In this document: piece by piece, positions 14,595 through 22,460 of the stretch | Layout of the letters: every line of letters starts with the position of its first letter | Position numbering within the stretch: position 1 is the first letter of the stretch | IMG/VR virus record: IMGVR_UViG_3300025127_000194 | Location: 1 to 28,364 of that record | DNA: 28,364 bases | From: a virus | Strand: one strand, 5' to 3' | Notes under the pieces: model-generated | Seen by the model: only the letters and a program-made list of their open reading frames with translations | What the model was told of the DNA's origin: nothing | Databases searched by the model: none | Translations under genes and position numbers: made by a program

Positions 14595-15557
14595 ATGTCA
14601 GATAGTCTAACATGTTCGACATTACCAGAACTGCCATCGCAGGCTGAGATCAACGTACCGTCCTTGGCAAGTGCTGCCAAGCTGGTCGAACTGAACGTCT
14701 CAGCATGGGACGGTGTGATAACCGACGATGACGTTTCGCAGAAGGTCGCAAGTGACAACAATGCCGATTCTAATGCAGGTACGTACCGCAAGAAGCTATT
14801 TGCCGGTAACAAGTTACTCAAAGAGATACACAGACTCAAAGGCGCTGCCCGTAACCATGTGTATTACCCGAGCACGATGCCATTCAAAGACCGTGGGCCA
14901 CGCATGATCTCGAACGCTGCGTACCCTGACTTCTACACGGAGATCACGTCGGTCAAGCAACAGTTCGATGTCAAGGTCGAAGAGTTCTTGAGGGACTATG
15001 ACCTGTTCGTAGATCAACAGCGCGGTGTGCTGGGTGATCTGTTCAGACCACACGAATATCCAAGCAGAGATGCCATCAGAGACAAGTTCAGTATGCAGAT
15101 ATTCCAGACTCCGTTTACACACGGTGAACACTTTGCCGATGACATCTACGACACGGCACTCGAAGAGACGCGCAAGCAGTACGACAACCACATACGTGAG
15201 AACTACGTAAACGGTATGAACAAGATACTGGGCGAGCTGCGTGGGTACTTGGAGAACATGGTCGAGAAGCTGACCGACGAGGAAGACGATTACGGTTTGT
15301 ATATCAGTGACTCTTACAAAAACAGTAAGAACAAGATATTCCGTGACACTCTTGTGCCGAATGTACTCAAGGCCGTGAAACTTGTTAAGGCGTGTAACCT
15401 TGTTGGTGATACGCGGATCTCAGCACTTTGTGACCGGCTGGAGAATGATCTGTCGCGGGTCACACCCGAAGCACTCAGGGACGATCAGTTCTTGAGAGCG
15501 CAAACCAAATCCATGACACAAAACGTCATTGATAACCTTCCATCACTGGAAATTTGA
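14595..15557 (+). CDS. DUF3150-like protein of the MoxR/VWA module
   Basis: 320 aa from ATG 14595 with GAAAGGAG upstream. It is largely helical: VSQKVASDNNADSNAGTYRK near 50-70, then TYRKKLFAGNKLLKEIHRLK, a long middle with DFYTEITSVKQQFDVKVEEF and a second helical half (NHIRENYVNGMNKILGELRG). Length, helical content and position immediately before a MoxR-type ATPase and a VWA protein recall the DUF3150 family found in such phage clusters; this is memory, not a search. It may be an adaptor or substrate for the ATPase. Codons 4-9 carry the degraded palindrome site 5. Confidence 0.7.
   Translation: MSDSLTCSTLPELPSQAEINVPSLASAAKLVELNVSAWDGVITDDDVSQKVASDNNADSNAGTYRKKLFAGNKLLKEIHRLKGAARNHVYYPSTMPFKDRGPRMISNAAYPDFYTEITSVKQQFDVKVEEFLRDYDLFVDQQRGVLGDLFRPHEYPSRDAIRDKFSMQIFQTPFTHGEHFADDIYDTALEETRKQYDNHIRENYVNGMNKILGELRGYLENMVEKLTDEEDDYGLYISDSYKNSKNKIFRDTLVPNVLKAVKLVKACNLVGDTRISALCDRLENDLSRVTPEALRDDQFLRAQTKSMTQNVIDNLPSLEI
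14604..14621. promoter_or_regulatory. Degraded copy of the palindrome, site 5
   Basis: AGTCTAACATGTTCGACA differs from TGTCTAACATGTTAGACA at two bases. It lies within the first codons of the DUF3150-like gene. It may be a weak operator or a decaying one. Confidence 0.5.
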
Positions 15558-15579
15558 TAACAAAACTAAGGAGACCATT

Positions 15580-16692
15580 ATGAGTTTAGCTCAAGATATG
15601 TACGCCGTTTCACTAGAACAAGGCGTAGACGCAATCGCTGCAACAGGCAGAGAAGGAGACGGTGGCATTGTCTACCTTGCCGAGGGCCATATGGGTACGG
15701 GCAAGACTTCGATGCTCAAGATGCTGGCTAAGAAGTTCCCGAAGAACAAGGCGATCTTGTTCGACTGCACCACCAAGGACTTGGGTGATCTGATGATCCC
15801 CAACATCAAGCTCAACAACGAAGTGTCATACGTTAACTTCGCAACAAACGAAGAGCTTGGCTTGCACCTCGACGGGCCAGTCACTCTGTGTCTTGACGAG
15901 TACGGCAAGTCAAACCCATCAGTCAAGCTGGCGCTGCTCGGTGCGATGCAAGAGCGGATGTTTGCAGGTAGGAAGTTACATCCTGACTCAATCATCTTTG
16001 CGACGACTAATCTGGGTGCCGAGAAGGTCGGTGACTTGTTACCACCACATGCGTGTAATCGGATTGTCCGAATGCGGATACGTAAGCCAGACCATATGGA
16101 GTGGGTTGCGTGGGGTGTCGAGAACGGCATTGACCACACTGTACTTGGCTGGGCCAAGGAGACCCCGCAGTTGTTCCAGTCCTTCGAGGAAGTGCAAGAC
16201 CCTAACGACAATCAGTACATCTTCCACCCCAAGGCGAAAGAACGTACATCGTTTGTCACACCGCGCTCACTGGAGAAGGCGAGTCACATCGTCAAGAAAC
16301 GTGAGGAACTGGATAGCTTTGTCATAACAAGTTTATTGACAGGGATCATCGGTGACCGTGGTGCACAGGATCTGGCGGCGTTCGTCAAACTGGCTAACGA
16401 TCTGCCATCACTGGAGTCAATCAAACAGGATCCAGAAGGTGCGCTAGTGCCAACGACTCCATCGGGCACTTGCATGGTGGTGTATCGAACACTGGGTTCC
16501 ATCGAAAGATCTTGGACTCCGGCATGGTTCACATACATGAAGCGTCTTGACAAAGAAGCACAAGGTTACTTCATCAATGGGGTTCGAGATAAGAACTACG
16601 ACGAAAAGCGCCGAGAGATCGTTGTGCAGGATGCCGGTTACGGTGAATGGTGCAGCAATAACTCTTGGATGTTCACAGCCGATAAGGTGTAA
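15580..16692 (+). CDS. MoxR/CobS-like AAA+ ATPase
   Basis: 370 aa from the ATG at 15580, chosen for AAGGAG upstream; the frame extends back to 15529. Walker A is GHMGTGKT at 36-43, Walker B LCLDEYGK at about 103-110 (D106, E107), and sensor 1 is IIFATTN at 138-144 with N144. An Arg after the LPPHACNR segment (about R161) could serve as the arginine finger. These mark a MoxR/CobS-type AAA+ ATPase, which forms rings that remodel or load metal into a partner, usually together with a VWA protein. Exactly such a partner is encoded next door. Target unknown. Confidence 0.85.
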   Translation: MSLAQDMYAVSLEQGVDAIAATGREGDGGIVYLAEGHMGTGKTSMLKMLAKKFPKNKAILFDCTTKDLGDLMIPNIKLNNEVSYVNFATNEELGLHLDGPVTLCLDEYGKSNPSVKLALLGAMQERMFAGRKLHPDSIIFATTNLGAEKVGDLLPPHACNRIVRMRIRKPDHMEWVAWGVENGIDHTVLGWAKETPQLFQSFEEVQDPNDNQYIFHPKAKERTSFVTPRSLEKASHIVKKREELDSFVITSLLTGIIGDRGAQDLAAFVKLANDLPSLESIKQDPEGALVPTTPSGTCMVVYRTLGSIERSWTPAWFTYMKRLDKEAQGYFINGVRDKNYDEKRREIVVQDAGYGEWCSNNSWMFTADKV

Positions 16693-16701
16693 GGAGATAA
16701 C

Positions 16702-18033
16702 ATGTTACTAGCAATAAAGATAACGGAGGAGCAACGGCTCCAGAAGTGTGTCGTAGATATTATGCGACACCCGCGCTACATGTGGTCAGCTGGTGTGCTG
16801 ATGCTGGGCAAGCTGGAGGTTGTCGAAGACATACCCACGGCTCGCACCAATGGCGTCGATGTGCAGTTTGGACGTGCGTTCATACAGTCATTAACTGATG
16901 CACAGTTACGGTTTGTGCTACTGCATGAGCTGTATCACAAGATATACAAACACCTCACCACATGGCGGTGGATGTATGACAAGGATGCAGAACTGGCTAA
17001 TGCGTCTTGCGACTTCAACATCAACGGCAAGCTGGTGGACGAAAACAAAAAGCCAGACTATCGGATCAACGGCAGGATGGAGCAGTTCGCTACCATGCCC
17101 ACCAATGATAACGGTGAACGGATAGGTTTGTTTGACGAGAAGTACAGAGTCAAAGATGGCTGGCTGGATTCCTCTGCTATCTTCAAACGGCTATATGAAG
17201 AGCGCCGTGGGGGTACGGGTACAGGTACAGGTAAAGGTGCTGGCGGTAACGGTACAGCCCCCGATGAAAATGTTGTGGTGGGCAGAGGTGTCCCAACAAA
17301 TGGTCAACCTAGTAACGAGTTACCACAAGGCTTTGACGAGCACGACTGGGACGGCGCACAAGAAGTACCCGCAGACGAACAGAAAAAGAATGCGCGTGAG
17401 ATTGACGAAGCATTACGTCAGGGCGCTATGGCGGCAGGCAAGATGGGGTCAGGTGGTAACAGGTCACTCGAAGAACTACTTGCACCACAGATAGACTGGC
17501 AAGAAGTGATGAGAGCGTTCGTCAACGATGTGTGCAGGGGCAACCACTTCTCAACATGGAAGAGGCCCAACCGCAGGTACATCGGCGCTAACATCTTCAT
17601 GCCCAGTGGTATATCAGAGACCGTTGAAGATCTGGTGTGCAACATCGACACATCCCTGTCGATACGGCAGTGGCACATTACCTTGTTCTTATCAGAGCTA
17701 GCCGACTTGTGCGAAACAGTCAGGCCGAATCGGGTTCGGCTGTTGTACTGGGACACTCAAGTTTGTCGTGAAGAGATCTACGAAGGTGAAGAAATAGATA
17801 GCATCCGCACGTCAACAAAGCCAGAGGGTGGCGGTGGCACAAGGATAAGCTGTGTAACTAATTACTACAAAGAGCATGACATCAGGCCAACCGCGTCCAT
17901 CGTCTTTACAGACGGTTACTTGGGCGGTGAATGGGGTGATTGGGATACACCGCTACTGTGGTGCTTACTCAACAACAAAGCTGCCAAGCCACCCATCGGC
18001 AGTTACGTACACATTGATGAGAACAAACTTTGA
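16702..18033 (+). CDS. Metallopeptidase-like VWA protein (DUF2201-type), MoxR partner
   Basis: 443 aa, AAGGAG before the ATG. The N-terminal domain has HELYH at 75-79, a HExxH zinc motif, followed by H84 and CDFNIN near 103-108, typical of the putative metallopeptidase domain paired with VWA. A low-complexity Gly/Thr linker lies at about 169-183. The C-terminal VWA-like domain carries D316-T-S-L-S320 (DxSxS), T380 after GGGG, and D404 in FTDGY, which together make a complete MIDAS metal site. MoxR ATPases work with VWA proteins as in RavA-ViaA, CobS-CobT and NorQ-NorD. The 9-bp gap to the ATPase indicates joint expression. Confidence 0.85.
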   Translation: MLLAIKITEEQRLQKCVVDIMRHPRYMWSAGVLMLGKLEVVEDIPTARTNGVDVQFGRAFIQSLTDAQLRFVLLHELYHKIYKHLTTWRWMYDKDAELANASCDFNINGKLVDENKKPDYRINGRMEQFATMPTNDNGERIGLFDEKYRVKDGWLDSSAIFKRLYEERRGGTGTGTGKGAGGNGTAPDENVVVGRGVPTNGQPSNELPQGFDEHDWDGAQEVPADEQKKNAREIDEALRQGAMAAGKMGSGGNRSLEELLAPQIDWQEVMRAFVNDVCRGNHFSTWKRPNRRYIGANIFMPSGISETVEDLVCNIDTSLSIRQWHITLFLSELADLCETVRPNRVRLLYWDTQVCREEIYEGEEIDSIRTSTKPEGGGGTRISCVTNYYKEHDIRPTASIVFTDGYLGGEWGDWDTPLLWCLLNNKAAKPPIGSYVHIDENKL

Positions 18034-18034
18034 A

Positions 18035-18076
18035 ATGTCTAACACGTTAGACCTAACTGAAACTAGGAGAAGATAG
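18035..18076 (+). CDS. Possible 13-codon leader peptide over the next ribosome site
   Basis: The ATG formed by palindrome site 6 opens MSNTLDLTETRRR and stops with TAG two bases before the next gene's ATG. Its last codons AGG-AGA-AGA are the Shine-Dalgarno of that gene. Translation would therefore pass over the downstream ribosome site. There is no good ribosome site for the leader itself, so translation is doubtful and the ATG may just be part of the operator. Confidence 0.25.
   Translation: MSNTLDLTETRRR
18036..18053. promoter_or_regulatory. Dispersed palindromic operator candidate, site 6
   Basis: TGTCTAACACGTTAGACC, one mismatch at the last base, in the 45-bp gap between the VWA gene and the gene at 18079. 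Confidence 0.7.
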
Positions 18077-18078
18077 AT

Positions 18079-19011
18079 ATGTACACGCATGAGAGTGCTT
18101 TTTTCACACACAAGACTCACTTAGGACAAGAGTGGGATGTGACCCAACCAATCACAGACGAACGGACAAACGTGCGTATGTCCCACGCTTTCGCCAAAGA
18201 CTTGAAGGACGAGATGCGTTGGGTGAGCTTTCGACAAGATCGCAAGTATGCGGACAAACTATGGGTTTGTGACGATAGCCCGTTCCCTCTGGGGTTTATT
18301 GCCTACGGTAATTACACCGACGCTGGTAAGGGAAGCAAGTATGTAGTGGGTTCCCGCGTCATTGAGAACAACAAGTATGCTTCATACAGTAACCAGCACT
18401 GGATGCTGATGAGTAAGAACAAGGGCACGGCACTGCGAAATGCCAAGCGGTATCTGCGAGGCTGGATTGCAGGTGAGATGGCTGAAGGAAGTATTCAAGA
18501 CTTCCAAAGAGCAAGGACGAAGGTGGTCGATGAGCTTAAAGGAGAGCTACGCGAGCACAAAGGAGAGATGTCGTTGATAGCCAACACGTCAAAAGACAAT
18601 ACTGCTTACGACATGCTCAAGAGACTTATGCACCACATACCCGAAGACAGTGAGATATACAGACGGATGCAGAAGTGCACAGAGCTTGAACGTGAGATAG
18701 GCGAAGACCAATCTCAAGATGTCACGGCTACGTTTGTTTGCATCAAAGAACCTGTATCCGGTCACCCAGTACTGCACACGGTGGTGATACCGCCAGATGT
18801 GGTGAACGGGGGGTATTGGAGAGCGCACCACCCTAACTATTTTCAATCTGATCATATCAACACGACTATTGATGGCGGTAAAAAAGCTGACCAGTTCTAC
18901 CATCTAGCAGAGTTTGTTAACAGGTTAACCGTGCTGGAGGCTGGCACGTATGTGCGCGGCGTTGGTATGAAGATTAGCGAGGATATGTTCTATGTCCACA
19001 CCACCGTATGA
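18079..19011 (+). CDS. Early protein of unknown function, 310 aa
   Basis: AGGAGA lies upstream of the ATG. Mixed alpha/beta, soluble and charged: DEMRWVSFRQDRKYADKLWV and FPLGFIAYGNYTDAGKGSKY early; a helical, charged middle (DFQRARTKVVDELKGELREH, LEREIGEDQSQDV); and ETFVC-like strands near 210-230 followed by HHPNYFQSDHINTTIDGGKK. I do not recognise a catalytic motif or family. Palindrome site 6 just before it suggests separate control from the MoxR/VWA genes. It overlaps the next gene by 20 nt. Confidence 0.75.
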   Translation: MYTHESAFFTHKTHLGQEWDVTQPITDERTNVRMSHAFAKDLKDEMRWVSFRQDRKYADKLWVCDDSPFPLGFIAYGNYTDAGKGSKYVVGSRVIENNKYASYSNQHWMLMSKNKGTALRNAKRYLRGWIAGEMAEGSIQDFQRARTKVVDELKGELREHKGEMSLIANTSKDNTAYDMLKRLMHHIPEDSEIYRRMQKCTELEREIGEDQSQDVTATFVCIKEPVSGHPVLHTVVIPPDVVNGGYWRAHHPNYFQSDHINTTIDGGKKADQFYHLAEFVNRLTVLEAGTYVRGVGMKISEDMFYVHTTV

Positions 19012-19336
19012 CGAAGCTAAGCATGGTTACTATGAAAGCCTATCTATGGTTCAGGACATCGCAACAACGCTGGGTAACCAGAACAAGTTAAGCCATGATG
19101 GGCCAGTCTATCATGTAAATGCAGATCCTGAGTACGACTGGTGGAAAGTGTTGTGTATTGGTATCGAATGTGTTGACAACGACTATACTGGTACATACTA
19201 TTCATCGGACGAACTGCCGGAAGAACTGAGAGATAAGATACTCAGACTTTCGGTTCTGGAACCACAAACGCCACAGGTAGCGGGGGTCGGACTTCGGTCT
19301 GGCCCCACAACTTTCTGGGTGTTTAGCGATGTCTAA
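18992..19336 (+). CDS. Early protein of unknown function, 114 aa
   Basis: The ATG at 18992 lies inside the end of the previous gene, with GAGGA upstream. The protein is acidic and aromatic (YHVNADPEYDWWKVLCIGIE; CVDNDYTGTYYSSDELPEEL) and ends FWVFSDV. No family recognised. Its 3' end contains a UUCG-capped hairpin (19283-19306), and its TAA stop lies inside palindrome site 7, so its last codons are under non-coding constraint. Confidence 0.7.
   Translation: MSTPPYDEAKHGYYESLSMVQDIATTLGNQNKLSHDGPVYHVNADPEYDWWKVLCIGIECVDNDYTGTYYSSDELPEELRDKILRLSVLEPQTPQVAGVGLRSGPTTFWVFSDV
19283..19306 (+). other. Stable RNA hairpin with UUCG tetraloop inside a coding region
   Basis: GGGGUCGGAC, loop UUCG, GUCUGGCCCC form a 10-bp stem with two G-U pairs and a C(UUCG)G cap, one of the most stable tetraloops. 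There is no U-run after it, so it is not a standard terminator. It lies 23 bases before palindrome site 7 and could pause polymerase, protect a processed 3' end or shape the downstream leader. Confidence 0.6.
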
Positions 19337-19347
19337 CGTGTTAGACA
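19330..19347. promoter_or_regulatory. Dispersed palindromic operator candidate, site 7
   Basis: TGTCTAACGTGTTAGACA with flanking A and T, giving the most extended copy (20 bases of symmetry around the centre). It overlaps the stop of the 114-aa gene and precedes the VRR-NUC gene by 22 bases. Its ATG (19329) opens a 26-codon frame that runs into the nuclease gene in another frame. Confidence 0.8.
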
Positions 19348-19369
19348 TTTTCAAGAGAAGGGGACTGTC

Positions 19370-19693
19370 ATGGCAAAAACGCCAGAGAAGAAAGTTAAGG
19401 ACAAAGTAACCTCTGTCCTAAAAAGCATCGGTGCGTACTATTTCTACCCTGTATCGGGTGGATATGGTCGCAGCGGGGTGCCCGACATCGTTGGGTGCTA
19501 TCAAGGTAAGTTCTTCGGTATCGAATGCAAAGCAGGAGCGGGGAAACTAACCACGCTCCAAACCAAAAACTTACAAGAGATCCGTGCTTGTGATGGCATC
19601 GCCATGGTTGTCAATGAAGACAACATACATGACGTGCTAGCTGAGCTGACGGAAACCACAACAAACCCTAACCAGTTAGAGTTTAATTTTTAA
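19370..19693 (+). CDS. VRR-NUC domain nuclease
   Basis: 107 aa, GAGAAGGGG upstream. The PD-(D/E)xK core is visible: GGYGRSGVPDIVGCYQGKFF with D39, then GIECKAG with E52 and K54, followed by a helix starting TTLQTKNLQ (Q64). Length and motif order match stand-alone VRR-NUC phage proteins, which cut branched or flap DNA structures, often as Holliday-junction-type resolvases. The place at the head of the replication genes fits a role in recombination or in clearing branched DNA before packaging. Confidence 0.88.
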   Translation: MAKTPEKKVKDKVTSVLKSIGAYYFYPVSGGYGRSGVPDIVGCYQGKFFGIECKAGAGKLTTLQTKNLQEIRACDGIAMVVNEDNIHDVLAELTETTTNPNQLEFNF

Positions 19694-19706
19694 TTAGGAG
19701 ACCACA

Positions 19707-20240
19707 ATGGCGAATGGAACGAAAGCAGCGAAGCTGCGTAGGTATTTTAAGAAAAACCCCGAAGCGACAACTAAGGAAGCTGCGGCGTGGGCAAAGTGTA
19801 GCTACGGGAACGCTTGGACGATCAAGCAAGAGTTCTGCAAGAAAGCGGCGACGAGCGATCCCTTTGAAACCAGCGCCCGTACATTTAAGCGTGTGGTGAA
19901 TGATGCTGGGGTTACTGCACTTGAGCTTTCACACCCTCCCACACCCAAATATGCAAACGATAGCAGGCAGGATCTTATAAACGAGTTACCACAAACACTG
20001 GTACAGGACGACAAACACGAACCTGTAACTAGTGACGGAAGCACTGCGTCTTACTACGAACTGCCTACTGAAGCAAAAGAACTCCAAGATCTTATCTCTC
20101 ACAAAAATATGAACGCACAGATCGGAGAGATCTTTCGTGCTGCGTATCGTTATGGGCAATCGTCACACAGTGATATGTTACGTGATGCAAGAAAGATTAA
20201 GTTCTATGTCGATGCTGAGATAAAACGTCTCGGGGGATAA
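19707..20240 (+). CDS. HTH protein with DUF3310-like C-terminus
   Basis: 177 aa, AGGAG upstream. The N-terminus (KLRRYFKKNPEATTKEAAAW then AKCSYGNAWTIKQEFCKKAA) looks like a winged or simple helix-turn-helix. The middle, ~55-120, is polar and probably a linker. The C-terminal 50 residues (MNAQIGEIFRAAYRYGQ, MLRDARKIKFYVDAEIKRLG) match the layout of DUF3310, a short phage domain with a conserved RYG-K and DLRKAxxYxxxEI pattern. Joining the two is unusual. DNA binding is probable, and an autoregulatory or replication-control role is possible. Family calls are from pattern memory. Confidence 0.65.
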   Translation: MANGTKAAKLRRYFKKNPEATTKEAAAWAKCSYGNAWTIKQEFCKKAATSDPFETSARTFKRVVNDAGVTALELSHPPTPKYANDSRQDLINELPQTLVQDDKHEPVTSDGSTASYYELPTEAKELQDLISHKNMNAQIGEIFRAAYRYGQSSHSDMLRDARKIKFYVDAEIKRLGG

Positions 20241-20245
20241 CCTAT

Positions 20246-20440
20246 ATGACGGATAAAAAAGAACCGCTAAAGACTTTCTACGTAACCGTCGAAGAGACCA
20301 TCTCAGTGCAGGTGGCAGTGGAAGCGAAAAACGAAGAAGAAGCGCGATACCAAGCCATAGATGACTGCGGCACGATAGTTCGTATACCCATAACCACAGG
20401 TAAAGCTGTTATAGCTATATCTGAGAGGGAGCGGGTGTAG
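20246..20440 (+). CDS. Small protein resembling DpnD/PcfM
   Basis: 64 aa. FYVTVEETISVQVAVEAKNE followed by EEARYQAIDDCG gives a beta-strand pair then a helix, the layout of the DpnD/PcfM-like family as I remember it (strand of aromatic/valine residues, VEAxxExEA). Function in that family is unclear. Its TAG shares a base with the GTG start of the polymerase gene, so the two are translated together. Confidence 0.6.
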   Translation: MTDKKEPLKTFYVTVEETISVQVAVEAKNEEEARYQAIDDCGTIVRIPITTGKAVIAISERERV

Positions 20441-22272
20441 TGGATTTGATTACACTCGACTTTGAGACATACTACGACAAAGAGTTTTCTCTTAGTAAGT
20501 TAACAACAGAGGAATACGTCCGTGACCCGCGTTTTGAGGTCGTGGGCGTAGGAGTAAAGGTAAATAATGGCAACACGGAATGGGCTTCTGGAACACGCGA
20601 GGAACTTCAAGAATACCTTGACGGGTTTGACTGGGCTAATAGCATGGTGCTGGCTCACAACACTATGTTCGATGGCGCTATATTGTCTTGGCTATTTTCT
20701 GTTCGCGCTAGGGTTTATTGCGATACTCTTTGTATCGCCCGTGCTTTACATGGGGTGGAAGTTAGTGGAAGTCTCAAAGCGCTATCCGAACGCTATCAGA
20801 TAGGTGTCAAGGGCACAGAAGTATTAGATGCGTTGGGTAAACATCGTGAAGACTTTACTGAGGACGAGTTGGATAGTTACGGGGACTACTGCATCAATGA
20901 TGTAGAGCTTACCTACAAGCTATTCAACATCTTCTTACGCAATGGGTTTCCAAAGAAAGAGTTGCGGGTCATCGACTGCACGTTGCGGATGTTTATAGAA
21001 CCGATATTAGTTTTGAACTGCAAGCTACTGGAGGACAACCTGTATGACATCAAACGATTCAAGGATAACTTGTTAGCAGAAGCGGGTGTATCTGACAAAA
21101 AAGAGCTGATGAGTAGCGATAAGTTTGCTGATCTGCTTAGAAATGCGGGTGTCGAACCCCCCATGAAGGTCAGTCCCACGACAGGCAAAGATACCTATGC
21201 GTTCGCTAAAACTGATGAAGGATTCAAGAGCCTTGTAACGCATGAGAACTCCAACGTACAGGCACTTGTTAACGCACGTTTGGGCTTGAAAAGTACCTTG
21301 GAGGAAACTCGTACTGAGCGGTTCATAGATATAGCGAAACGTGGCACTTTCCCAGTTCCAACAAAATACTACGCAGCGCATACAGGCAGATGGGGTGGTG
21401 ACGATAAGGTCAACGTCCAGAATCTACCTAGCCGTGGGCCGAATGCTAAGAAGTTAAAGCGTAGCATTACCGCACCTGATGGGTACGTTCTAGTGGACTG
21501 TGACTCTTCGCAAATCGAAGCACGAGTATTGGCATGGTTTGCAGAGCAAGACGATCTGACCCAAGCCTTTGCGGATAAAGAAGATGTGTATGTGAAGATG
21601 GCTTCGCGTATCTACGGCGTTGCAGAATATGAGGTAACAAAAGAACAGCGGTTTGTTGGTAAGACTACAATCCTCGGTGCAGGTTACGGCATGGGGGCAG
21701 TGAAGTTTCAAGCACAGCTACAGACGTTCGGTACAGACATAGAACTGGACGAAGCACGGCGTATTATTAACATCTATCGTGACGCTAATTGGAAGATCTC
21801 AAATCTATGGCGCGATGCGAACTATGCGTTGCAGTATATGGAGCGTGGCGAGTCATTACCGTTTGGAAAGCGTGATGTTATAGAAGTGGTGAGTAAAAGA
21901 CACGGTATCAAGTTACCGTCTGGTCTGGTTATGAAATACGAAGATCTGGAAGGAACTAAAACTGGCTACGGTGTTGAGTACACATACAAAACAAGGAAAG
22001 GCCGAACCAAGATCTACGGTGGCAAGGTTATTGAGAACGTGTGTCAGGCACTAGCACGTTGTATTATTGCAGAACAAATGTTAAAAATAGCAAAGAAGTA
22101 TCGCCCAGTGTTAACTGTGCATGACTCTGTGGTAGTATGTGTACCCAAGGAATCTGCGAAGGCGGGTCAGGAGTACATCGAAGCGTGTATGCGCTATGTG
22201 CCAGAGTGGGCAGAAGGGTTACCACTAGACTGCGAGAGTGGTATGGCTAAATCATATGGAGATTGCGAGTAA
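20440..22272 (+). CDS. polA: DNA polymerase I family A with 3'-5' exonuclease
   Basis: 610 aa, GTG start overlapping the previous stop. There is no 5'-3' exonuclease domain. The proofreading domain is intact: D7-x-E9 in LDFETYY, D78 in NTMFDG, and Y150/D154 in YCINDVE. Polymerase motif A is VDCDSSQIEAR with D355 and E360 (Ser where cellular Pol I has Tyr after the Asp). Motif B is R404-x3-K408-x3-L412-x3-Y416-G. Motif C is V-H561-D562-S (Ser instead of Glu). L412 corresponds to Phe762 of Escherichia coli Pol I, making this a Leu762-type phage polymerase. It should be the main replicative polymerase. Confidence 0.95.
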   Translation: MDLITLDFETYYDKEFSLSKLTTEEYVRDPRFEVVGVGVKVNNGNTEWASGTREELQEYLDGFDWANSMVLAHNTMFDGAILSWLFSVRARVYCDTLCIARALHGVEVSGSLKALSERYQIGVKGTEVLDALGKHREDFTEDELDSYGDYCINDVELTYKLFNIFLRNGFPKKELRVIDCTLRMFIEPILVLNCKLLEDNLYDIKRFKDNLLAEAGVSDKKELMSSDKFADLLRNAGVEPPMKVSPTTGKDTYAFAKTDEGFKSLVTHENSNVQALVNARLGLKSTLEETRTERFIDIAKRGTFPVPTKYYAAHTGRWGGDDKVNVQNLPSRGPNAKKLKRSITAPDGYVLVDCDSSQIEARVLAWFAEQDDLTQAFADKEDVYVKMASRIYGVAEYEVTKEQRFVGKTTILGAGYGMGAVKFQAQLQTFGTDIELDEARRIINIYRDANWKISNLWRDANYALQYMERGESLPFGKRDVIEVVSKRHGIKLPSGLVMKYEDLEGTKTGYGVEYTYKTRKGRTKIYGGKVIENVCQALARCIIAEQMLKIAKKYRPVLTVHDSVVVCVPKESAKAGQEYIEACMRYVPEWAEGLPLDCESGMAKSYGDCE

Positions 22273-22460
22273 TGGAATTTACACCGTGGGACGAACTGTC
22301 TATCAGCCAGCGGGATCGACTTCATGCCGCTGATTCCGTTATAGAGGATGCGACATATTTACGGGAAGCCATGAACGCTAAAGAGATAACATTTGAGCAA
22401 GCTCTTATGGCACTACTTATATCTGAGTTACGTAACTTATATTATGCAAGTGGTTCGTGA
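22272..22460 (+). CDS. Small helical protein after the polymerase
   Basis: 62 aa from the ATG overlapping the polymerase TAA (TAATG). MEFTPWDELSISQRDRLHAA and ITFEQALMALLISELRNLYY predict two or three helices with an acidic face. No family recognised. Coupling to the polymerase gene suggests co-expression with replication proteins. Confidence 0.7.
   Translation: MEFTPWDELSISQRDRLHAADSVIEDATYLREAMNAKEITFEQALMALLISELRNLYYASGS

Noticed and set aside
19283-19330. Rho-independent terminator at the UUCG hairpin
   Set aside because: The stem is strong but no U-tract follows, so only a hairpin was annotated.
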